Below are positions 1 through 6,905 of a DNA stretch of 64,000 nucleotides, in pieces. The stretch spans positions 1,178,001 to 1,242,000 of the forward strand of contig OY969915.1 of NCBI GenBank assembly GCA_963704545.1, read 5' to 3'. Source of the stretch: VRUE01 sp963704545 (GTDB taxonomy: Bacteria; Actinomycetota; Thermoleophilia; Solirubrobacterales; 70-9). The position numbers were made by a program, and so were the translations under genes. Position 1 is the first letter of the stretch. Each line of letters opens with the position of its first letter. The notes under the pieces were generated by a model. The model made no database searches, was not told the DNA's origin, and saw nothing but the letters and a program-made list of their open reading frames with translations.

Positions 1-2
1 AG

Positions 3-104
3 GCCACGCCCCCGAGCGTCCAAGAAGCCACGGAGTTCGTCGAGGGAGCCGCCGAGTTCATTGCCGCCATCGAGAAGTTGCTGGCGCCAAAAGCCTCAAG
101 CTAG
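3..104 (+). CDS. C-terminal end of an unidentified gene (partial)
   Basis: An open frame enters from the left edge and ends at TAG 102-104, giving 33 residues that finish IEKLLAPKASS. The visible tail is one amphipathic helix (EATEFVEGAAEFIAAIEKLL). It ends 9 nt before the end of the convergent cyclophilin gene. The fragment is too short to assign a family, and its reality rests only on clean codon use and a sensible convergent boundary. Confidence 0.45.
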   Translation, partial: ATPPSVQEATEFVEGAAEFIAAIEKLLAPKASS

Positions 105-113
105 ACAGCGCGG

Positions 114-788
114 TTACCCCTTCTCGATCGTCACGCTTTCGATCAGGACCGGCGCCTTGGGCTTTTCGTCGGGGGTGCCGAGCTCGTCGATCTGGGCGAC
201 GACCTTGTAGCCCTTGCCGATCCTGCCGAGGAGTGCGTATTCGGGTGGGTACCCGGTGTCGAGGCTGGTGACGACGAAGAACTGGCTGCCGGACTGGCCC
301 GACGGTTCCTCGAGGCTTTTCGCCATCGCGACGACACCCTTTGTATAGGCGGTGTCGGTAGGAGGCTCCTCGGTAACCGTGTAGCCGGGCCCTCCGCTGC
401 CGTCGCCGAGTGGGTCGCCGCCCTGGACGACGAAGCCGGAGACGACCCGGTTGAAGTCGAGCCCGTCGTAGAAGCCTTCGCGGGCGAGGTAGGCGAACGA
501 GTTGGTGGTCTTCGGTGCCTCTTCGGTATTGAGGACGATCTCGAAGGTGCCGCAGCTGGTCTTGACGACAGCGGTCAGCTCTTCGCCTGGCTTCACCGTC
601 TGCTTCGGGGCTTCCAGGCTCACCTCCTCGGGCTCCGGCGCGTCGACTGCCTTGCAGCCGGGGGCGCCCGCCACGGTGCCCGAGTCGCTGTCTCCGCCGC
701 AGCCGACTGTGGCCGCGGCAAGTACCGCGATCGCGAGGATCGAAAGGACGGTGAGGCCCGTCCGCTTGCGCTCCTGCCCTACCTCCAT
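114..788 (-). CDS. Lipoprotein cyclophilin-type peptidyl-prolyl cis-trans isomerase
   Basis: The 224-residue product begins with a basic stretch and a hydrophobic segment ending in a lipobox (TVGC, Cys about residue 30), so it should be a membrane-anchored extracytoplasmic lipoprotein. A low-complexity linker of about 45 residues follows, then a cyclophilin domain from about residue 75. The domain shows TSCGTFEIVLN, the catalytic-region motif FNRVVSGFVVQGGDP and the downstream GSQFFVV block that line the proline-binding pocket. Cyclophilins isomerise X-Pro bonds; an exported one would help fold secreted proteins, which suits a region full of large secretory genes, but that link is inference. 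The gene is divergent from the downstream secreted-protein locus, with about 600 bp between them. Confidence 0.9.
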   Translation of the reverse strand: MEVGQERKRTGLTVLSILAIAVLAAATVGCGGDSDSGTVAGAPGCKAVDAPEPEEVSLEAPKQTVKPGEELTAVVKTSCGTFEIVLNTEEAPKTTNSFAYLAREGFYDGLDFNRVVSGFVVQGGDPLGDGSGGPGYTVTEEPPTDTAYTKGVVAMAKSLEEPSGQSGSQFFVVTSLDTGYPPEYALLGRIGKGYKVVAQIDELGTPDEKPKAPVLIESVTIEKG

Positions 789-902
789 AGGCGGGAGAGG
801 CTAGACGATCGCCGCAAGAGGTGCAGCCGCCGTCAGCTCTCCCCGATCACCAACGGAACGCATTTGTAAATCTGCCTATCTCTCTCAAAAGTCGCCGACT
901 TC

Positions 903-951
903 CAGGCAAAACAGACACGCCCTTGACAAAAGAAACACGAGTATCTACCCT
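903..951 (+). promoter_or_regulatory. Promoter of secreted-protein locus 1
   Basis: CAGGCAAAAC (903-912) lies 20 nt before a consensus -35 TTGACA (923-928). A 17-nt spacer leads to TACCCT (946-951), which keeps the TA...T of a -10 box. The same arrangement, with CAGGGAAAAC at the same 20-nt distance and the same 17-nt spacer, precedes the duplicated locus at 18182-18230, and a related one precedes the giant repeat gene at 34753-34802. Conservation between copies in otherwise diverged DNA is the main support. Confidence 0.7.
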
Positions 952-981
952 CCGGCAAGTCGGTAAACACGGGTATCCACC
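933..981 (+). promoter_or_regulatory. Two direct-repeat operator-like boxes over and below the -10 region
   Basis: AAACACGAGTATCTACCC (933-950) overlaps the spacer and -10 box, and AAACACGGGTATCCACCC (964-981) lies 31 bp downstream, about three helical turns. Both boxes recur at 18212-18229 and 18246-18263. The position suits a repressor, or an activator binding as two dimers. The PucR-type regulator encoded at the end of each locus is an obvious candidate, but no binding evidence exists in the sequence. Confidence 0.5.
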
Positions 982-1388
982 CGGAATGACCGGCAAACAG
1001 GGAAACCGATTCGGCTGAGGTCAGGCCAGGGCCCCCACGGGGAACGGCACGGCAGCAGCGGAGGGGAGAGAAGTTGAGATACCGGGCGAAGCAGCCAAGG
1101 ACACGATCTAGGTCGTGCTCCGAGCGAGGCCATGCCTCACTGCCTTGCCATTTCCTCCCCCTCGTTCCTGTCGCTACCTCACTACCCGACGCGGGCCTCG
1201 AGGCCAGTGTCGTCCTCTCCGCATCGCCCGCCACGGCCTTCAAGGCCCGTGTCGACCTAGTTGATCACTCAACCCGGCGGGCTGGGGATGGGTTCCTCAT
1301 CTCGCCGTCGTCAAATGAAGGCCCGTCTGGGAGACGGGCCCACAGGCCGACCGGGCCAGTTCCGGTGGGCATTACCAAGGAGAGATAA
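952..1388 (+). other. Long 5' leader of locus 1, non-coding
   Basis: About 430 nt separate the -10 box from the GTG of gene A, with no convincing gene. The stretch holds a GGGGATGGGTTCC block (1284-1296) that is also present in the other leader (18553-18565). Shortly before the Shine-Dalgarno there is an 8-bp stem with a GGG loop (GCCCGTCT/AGACGGGC, 1321-1339). The two leaders match in length and in these landmarks but are otherwise quite different. I could not match them to a known riboswitch class. Confidence 0.45.
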
Positions 1389-2636
1389 GTGAGACGCAAC
1401 GCAACACCCTCAAAGGGATCGGGTGCGGGCAGGGGTAATCGCCTCCGCCTCGCCCTTCTCCTCGCCACCGCGGCGGCCTTTCTGCTGGTTCCGGTCGCTC
1501 AGGCGGCTGCGGAAAATACTCTGAAAGTCAACCTCGCCGGCGCTGGCAGCGGCACGGTCAGCAGTGTGGGTGGAAACGCAGGTGAACACGAAGGCACACC
1601 GCCGATCAACTGCAGTGGGCCGCCCGCCACGGGCACCTGCGAAAGCACGATGGGCGGGCTTGGAGGGCCGGAAGAAGAATTCTTCGAAGAAGAATTCGGC
1701 ATCAGGGCCATCTGGTTGAAAATTGCTGCCAACCCAGGTTCGGAAGTTGCGGGCGTGACTCTTGAAAAAGGGTTCACTTTTGGCCCGATCTCCGGTTGCA
1801 TCCCTTCAGCCAAAGCCTGCCTTGCGTACGGGACCGAAGGCGGAGATGCCGAACTGACGATCACTTTCCAGCCTAAGCCCACCCTGACCGTCACCAAAGA
1901 AGGCACCGGCTCGGGCACCGTCGTCAGTTCCCCCGCAGGGATTGAATGCGGCGCCACCTGTTCAGCTGACTTCAAAGAAAACACCAAAGTCACCCTGACC
2001 GCATCGCCCTCGGCGGGCTCGCTCTTCGTCAGCTGGAAAGGCTGCGAAAAAGGCGGGGTCAACGGTCGCCAGTGCACGGTGACGATGGACAAAGCAAAGA
2101 CCGTCAACGCCAAGTTCATCGCGGCCTATGACGTAACCGTCAACCGGGTTGGATCGGGCCTCGGCAAGGTCAGCAGCTCCCCGGGCGGAGTCCTCTGCCT
2201 GAGCAACTGCTCATCGACCACGGCCGCCTTCAAGGAAGGCACCTCGGTCACGCTGAACGCAGCTCCGACCAAAAACTTCGTCTTCACGGAATGGACGGGC
2301 GACTGCTCGGGCTCTGGCCCCTGCTCGCTCGGCACCCTGGGCGAAGACAAGGAAGTCGGCGCCAAATTCACCGAAGTCGCCAAACACCTGCTCACGGTCA
2401 ACAAGAGCGGTGGCGGCCAGGGCACGGCCAAGAGCAACCTCGCCGGCATCAACTGCGGCGCCACCTGCTCATCGATGGCCTCGGCCTACTACCAGGACGT
2501 GGAAGTCGAACTGACCGCCATTCCCGGCAAAGGCTCGGCCTTCGGTCAGTGGTCCGCGGGAAGCGGTTGTGGCGTGGCGACGACTTGCGTCGTGAAAATG
2601 AGTGAAGCAAAGGAAATAAGCGCGTTTTTCAAATAG
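1389..2636 (+). CDS. Secreted InlB B-repeat protein A (locus 1)
   Basis: The 415-residue protein starts at GTG with AAGGAG 5 nt upstream. Residues 1-40 form a Sec signal peptide (hydrophobic core FLLVPVAQAAAEN). The rest is four divergent InlB-type repeats of about 80 residues. The first is atypical and acidic (EEEFFEEEFG). The others show the pattern GTGSGTVVSSPAGIECGATC, then a threonine-rich strand, GSxFxxW and a closing VTM..AKTVNAKF. Four cysteines recur per repeat, suggesting disulfides. The last 91 residues are identical to the end of protein B because the DNA from 2361 is part of a 1,647-bp direct repeat. Such proteins are extracellular or surface-exposed; ligand and function are unknown. 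The copy at 18659-19864 is the homologous gene of locus 2. Confidence 0.85.
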   Translation: MRRNATPSKGSGAGRGNRLRLALLLATAAAFLLVPVAQAAAENTLKVNLAGAGSGTVSSVGGNAGEHEGTPPINCSGPPATGTCESTMGGLGGPEEEFFEEEFGIRAIWLKIAANPGSEVAGVTLEKGFTFGPISGCIPSAKACLAYGTEGGDAELTITFQPKPTLTVTKEGTGSGTVVSSPAGIECGATCSADFKENTKVTLTASPSAGSLFVSWKGCEKGGVNGRQCTVTMDKAKTVNAKFIAAYDVTVNRVGSGLGKVSSSPGGVLCLSNCSSTTAAFKEGTSVTLNAAPTKNFVFTEWTGDCSGSGPCSLGTLGEDKEVGAKFTEVAKHLLTVNKSGGGQGTAKSNLAGINCGATCSSMASAYYQDVEVELTAIPGKGSAFGQWSAGSGCGVATTCVVKMSEAKEISAFFK

Positions 2637-4007
2637 CCAGGTAAGGAAAGAAGCGCAGTCAGCAACGACAAAGCCAAAAAGCCACGGGGGCCAACCGGCC
2701 CCCGTGGCGGCTACCACCGCGGCAAGCCCTTTCAGGGACTGGGACGCAGAGCACCAACAGGGAGAAGAGGAAGAGAAATGGGACACATCACCACCAACAG
2801 GCGCAGTGCGACCCGAGCAACCCTCGGCATCTGCGCCCTTGCCCTCTTCCTCCTCGCCTTCGCCTCGCCCGCCCAGGCGGCCGACGAACACATCTTCGAC
2901 CCCGTCCTATCGCTCGAAGGCGACTGCAAAGCCGAAGACGGGGTGGCGGACCCCAGCTGCACGGGCGAACCGCTCGCCTACCCGGCGGGCAACGCGCCGA
3001 AAGCCTTCAGCCTGCCCTGCGGGACGGCAACCGACCTCCACGGCTCGATCTACGTCGCCAACTCGGGGGGCACCAACCTCAACGGGGAATTCGGAAAAGG
3101 CGAAATCGCCGTCTTCGACCCGCAGGGCAAATTCCTGACGAAGATCCCGACCGAACACGGCTCCTGCCAGCTGGCGGTCGACTCGAAAGGGGCGATCTAC
3201 GGGATTGAGGCTGATCTCCAGGAAGTCGAAGGGAACAGGGTGGCCTTCCTCGACCGCTACGAGCCAGACTCCTACCCGCCCACCGCAGCCACCAAATACA
3301 CACTGGGCGCGCGGTTCGAATTCATCGAACTAGAACCAGGGGGATTCGCGGACCCGTGTGCAAAACCACGATCTGTCGCCGTCGATCCCTCCAACGACCA
3401 CCTCTACATCGGCAATGTCTGCCGCATCGAAGAGTACGGCTCGGCGGCGGAAGGCACGCCGCTCAACCCGCTCCTGGACTGCTGCATCGGTGAAGGGAGC
3501 CTGGGAGGCAACCCGCATGCGGACGTATACGGGGGTAACCACGACGTCTACGTGACGCAGCGGATTCCCTTTCCTTCCCCGACCGTATCGAAGATCGTCA
3601 TCTTCGACGGCGCCGACGGTCACCTGAAGTGCGAACTGAACGGCTCCGATACTCCTGCCGGCGAATTCAAATTGGGGCAAAAAGCCGCCCTCGCCGTCGA
3701 CCAGTCAAACGGCGACTTCTACGTCTACGACCAGGGCCGCGCCAAGGTCATGCACTTCGGCGGCGGCGGGGAAGGGTGCCCGCATTTCATCGGCGAGCTG
3801 CCGCCGGCCTCGCAGGCGTTCGTGATCGTCAACACCGTCGACCCCGACTTCGCGGTCGACGCCCCCTGCCGCACGGGTTACGGGTCTGGCGGGTCGTGCA
3901 ACACCGGGACTTACGAGAGCCCCAACGCCGGCCACTTCTTCGCCACCTCGGGCTCCAATGCCAACAACTCGCATTTGTTTGCTTTCGAAGCGCCGAGCGA
4001 AACGGCG
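2361..4007 (+). repeat. 1,647-bp direct repeat, left copy
   Basis: This stretch recurs at 5259-6905 with a constant offset of 2,898 bp. The only base change I noticed is G at 3543 versus A at 6441 (Asp to Asn in GGNHD). It covers the last 91 codons of gene A, the A-B intergenic hairpin and the first 410 codons of gene B. Such near-identity, inside genes whose locus-2 counterparts have diverged, means a recent tandem duplication or gene conversion. Confidence 0.93.
2681..2708 (+). terminator. Perfect 12-bp hairpin between genes A and B
   Basis: GCCACGGGGGCC pairs perfectly with GGCCCCCGTGGC around an AACC loop. No U-tract follows, so it may be a factor-assisted terminator, an attenuator that lowers expression of B relative to A, or an mRNA 3'-end stabiliser. 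An identical hairpin sits between B and C, and an analogous one of different sequence between A' and B'. Confidence 0.55.
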
Positions 4008-5534
4008 GATGAACACCCCCTCACCGTCGCAAAGACCGGCTCGGGATTCGGCACGGTGACGAGCTCACCTTCGGGCGTCGACTGCGGCTCCGAATGCTCG
4101 GCCTTCTACGAAGAGGGCGCCAAAGTAACCCTCACCGCCACCCCCGAAGGCGGCTCGACCTTCGCCGGCTGGTCAGGCTCGGGCTGCTCGGACACCGGCA
4201 CCTGCGAAGTGACGATATCGGCAGCTAAAGCCGTCACCGCCGAATTCACGGCAGGCGCCAAACCCGAATTCGCCCTTAAGGTCAAAAAGGCGGGATCGGG
4301 CACCGGCACGGTGACCAGCTCACCGGCGGGCATCAACTGCGGCCTGACCTGCGAAGCCGAATACGAGGAAGGCACCGCGGTAACTCTCACCGGAGCAGCG
4401 GGCGCCAACACGAAACCCGTGACCTGGGGCGGCTGCGACAGCGTCGACGGCGAAAACAAGTGCCTGGTCACGATGGGCGCGGCCAGGGAAGTCACCGCCA
4501 CCTTCGCCCTGGAACAGCACCTGCTCTCGGTATCGACGACAGGAAGCGGCACCGGCAAAGTCACCAGCTCCCCACCGGGCATCGACTGCGGCGCCACCTG
4601 TTCGGCCTCCTTCGATCACGGCACCGTCATCACGCTGAACGCCACCCCAGACGCAGGCTCTGAATTCAGCGGCTGGTCAGGAGCCTGCACGGGCGCCGGG
4701 ACCTGCGAAGTGACGATGAGCGCCGCGAAAGCGGTCACCGCCAACTTCGACGAGGAAGAAGCCCCGCCAGGGGGCATCGCCCTCACGGTCGATGTCGAAG
4801 GCACCGGCTCGGGCACGGTCACCTCCGACAAAGGCGCGATCAGCTGCAGCCCCTTCTGCTCCGACGAATACGCCGAAGGAACCGTGGTCGTCCTCACCGC
4901 CACGCCAGCCCCCGGCTCGGTCTTCTACAGCTGGAAGTACTGCGACAAAGGCGGCGTCAACGGCCGCCAGTGCACGATGACCGTAGACAAAGCAAAGACG
5001 GTCAAAGCGACCTTCACTACCACCCACGCCCTCGAGGTATCGAAGGCTCCGGGATCTGGCCTGGGCAAGGTGCAGAGCTCCCCCGGAGGGATCCTCTGCC
5101 TCTTCAACTGCTCTGAGACCTCAGCCTCCTTCAAGGAGGGCACCGAGGTCACCGTCAAACAGACCCCGGCCAAGCACTTCCACTTCGTCGAATGGCTCGG
5201 CGACTGCACGGGATCGGATGCCTGCGAACTGACGATGGGCGAGGACCACGAGGTCCAGGCCAAATTCACCGAAGTCGCCAAACACCTGCTCACGGTCAAC
5301 AAGAGCGGTGGCGGCCAGGGCACGGCCAAGAGCAACCTCGCCGGCATCAACTGCGGCGCCACCTGCTCATCGATGGCCTCGGCCTACTACCAGGACGTGG
5401 AAGTCGAACTGACCGCCATTCCCGGCAAAGGCTCGGCCTTCGGTCAGTGGTCCGCGGGAAGCGGTTGTGGCGTGGCGACGACTTGCGTCGTGAAAATGAG
5501 TGAAGCAAAGGAAATAAGCGCGTTTTTCAAATAG
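2778..5534 (+). CDS. Secreted beta-propeller/InlB-repeat protein B (locus 1)
   Basis: The 918-residue product begins with a signal peptide (cleavage after SPAQA, about residue 34). Residues 36-405 look like an NHL/SMP-30-type beta-propeller: repeated blades such as GSIYVANSGG, LAVDSKGAIYGI, SVAVDPSNDHLYI and LAVDQSNGDFYVYD. From about residue 415 to the end are six InlB-type repeats, each with GxGxGxVxSxPxGIxCG, paired cysteines and a closing AKxVTAxF strand. It carries no LPxTG or membrane anchor, so it is secreted or non-covalently wall-bound. The first 410 codons are almost identical to those of gene C, and the last 91 to those of A. The function is unknown; propellers bind ligands and InlB repeats act as spacers or adhesive rods, so an adhesin-like role is inference. 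Confidence 0.85.
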   Translation: MGHITTNRRSATRATLGICALALFLLAFASPAQAADEHIFDPVLSLEGDCKAEDGVADPSCTGEPLAYPAGNAPKAFSLPCGTATDLHGSIYVANSGGTNLNGEFGKGEIAVFDPQGKFLTKIPTEHGSCQLAVDSKGAIYGIEADLQEVEGNRVAFLDRYEPDSYPPTAATKYTLGARFEFIELEPGGFADPCAKPRSVAVDPSNDHLYIGNVCRIEEYGSAAEGTPLNPLLDCCIGEGSLGGNPHADVYGGNHDVYVTQRIPFPSPTVSKIVIFDGADGHLKCELNGSDTPAGEFKLGQKAALAVDQSNGDFYVYDQGRAKVMHFGGGGEGCPHFIGELPPASQAFVIVNTVDPDFAVDAPCRTGYGSGGSCNTGTYESPNAGHFFATSGSNANNSHLFAFEAPSETADEHPLTVAKTGSGFGTVTSSPSGVDCGSECSAFYEEGAKVTLTATPEGGSTFAGWSGSGCSDTGTCEVTISAAKAVTAEFTAGAKPEFALKVKKAGSGTGTVTSSPAGINCGLTCEAEYEEGTAVTLTGAAGANTKPVTWGGCDSVDGENKCLVTMGAAREVTATFALEQHLLSVSTTGSGTGKVTSSPPGIDCGATCSASFDHGTVITLNATPDAGSEFSGWSGACTGAGTCEVTMSAAKAVTANFDEEEAPPGGIALTVDVEGTGSGTVTSDKGAISCSPFCSDEYAEGTVVVLTATPAPGSVFYSWKYCDKGGVNGRQCTMTVDKAKTVKATFTTTHALEVSKAPGSGLGKVQSSPGGILCLFNCSETSASFKEGTEVTVKQTPAKHFHFVEWLGDCTGSDACELTMGEDHEVQAKFTEVAKHLLTVNKSGGGQGTAKSNLAGINCGATCSSMASAYYQDVEVELTAIPGKGSAFGQWSAGSGCGVATTCVVKMSEAKEISAFFK

Positions 5535-6905
5535 CCAGGTAAGGAAAGAAGCGCAGTCAGCAACGACAAAGCCAAAAAGCCACGGGGGCCAACCGGCCCC
5601 CGTGGCGGCTACCACCGCGGCAAGCCCTTTCAGGGACTGGGACGCAGAGCACCAACAGGGAGAAGAGGAAGAGAAATGGGACACATCACCACCAACAGGC
5701 GCAGTGCGACCCGAGCAACCCTCGGCATCTGCGCCCTTGCCCTCTTCCTCCTCGCCTTCGCCTCGCCCGCCCAGGCGGCCGACGAACACATCTTCGACCC
5801 CGTCCTATCGCTCGAAGGCGACTGCAAAGCCGAAGACGGGGTGGCGGACCCCAGCTGCACGGGCGAACCGCTCGCCTACCCGGCGGGCAACGCGCCGAAA
5901 GCCTTCAGCCTGCCCTGCGGGACGGCAACCGACCTCCACGGCTCGATCTACGTCGCCAACTCGGGGGGCACCAACCTCAACGGGGAATTCGGAAAAGGCG
6001 AAATCGCCGTCTTCGACCCGCAGGGCAAATTCCTGACGAAGATCCCGACCGAACACGGCTCCTGCCAGCTGGCGGTCGACTCGAAAGGGGCGATCTACGG
6101 GATTGAGGCTGATCTCCAGGAAGTCGAAGGGAACAGGGTGGCCTTCCTCGACCGCTACGAGCCAGACTCCTACCCGCCCACCGCAGCCACCAAATACACA
6201 CTGGGCGCGCGGTTCGAATTCATCGAACTAGAACCAGGGGGATTCGCGGACCCGTGTGCAAAACCACGATCTGTCGCCGTCGATCCCTCCAACGACCACC
6301 TCTACATCGGCAATGTCTGCCGCATCGAAGAGTACGGCTCGGCGGCGGAAGGCACGCCGCTCAACCCGCTCCTGGACTGCTGCATCGGTGAAGGGAGCCT
6401 GGGAGGCAACCCGCATGCGGACGTATACGGGGGTAACCACAACGTCTACGTGACGCAGCGGATTCCCTTTCCTTCCCCGACCGTATCGAAGATCGTCATC
6501 TTCGACGGCGCCGACGGTCACCTGAAGTGCGAACTGAACGGCTCCGATACTCCTGCCGGCGAATTCAAATTGGGGCAAAAAGCCGCCCTCGCCGTCGACC
6601 AGTCAAACGGCGACTTCTACGTCTACGACCAGGGCCGCGCCAAGGTCATGCACTTCGGCGGCGGCGGGGAAGGGTGCCCGCATTTCATCGGCGAGCTGCC
6701 GCCGGCCTCGCAGGCGTTCGTGATCGTCAACACCGTCGACCCCGACTTCGCGGTCGACGCCCCCTGCCGCACGGGTTACGGGTCTGGCGGGTCGTGCAAC
6801 ACCGGGACTTACGAGAGCCCCAACGCCGGCCACTTCTTCGCCACCTCGGGCTCCAATGCCAACAACTCGCATTTGTTTGCTTTCGAAGCGCCGAGCGAAA
6901 CGGCG
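5259..6905 (+). repeat. 1,647-bp direct repeat, right copy
   Basis: This is the partner of 2361-4007. It spans the end of gene B, the B-C spacer with its hairpin, and the first 410 codons of gene C. After 6905 the two reading frames diverge abruptly: InlB repeats follow in B, and a fibronectin-like plus TolB-like region in C. Confidence 0.93.
5579..5606 (+). terminator. Perfect 12-bp hairpin between genes B and C
   Basis: It is the same GCCACGGGGGCC/GGCCCCCGTGGC hairpin with AACC loop as at 2681-2708, carried along by the direct repeat. It has no U-tract, so its role as terminator or stabiliser is open. Confidence 0.5.

Noticed and set aside
964..1060. Resemblance of GGCAAACAGGGAAACC in leader 1 to a cyclic di-GMP-I riboswitch
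   Set aside because: The conserved GGGACGCAAAGCC half and receptor stem are missing, and leader 2 has no counterpart.
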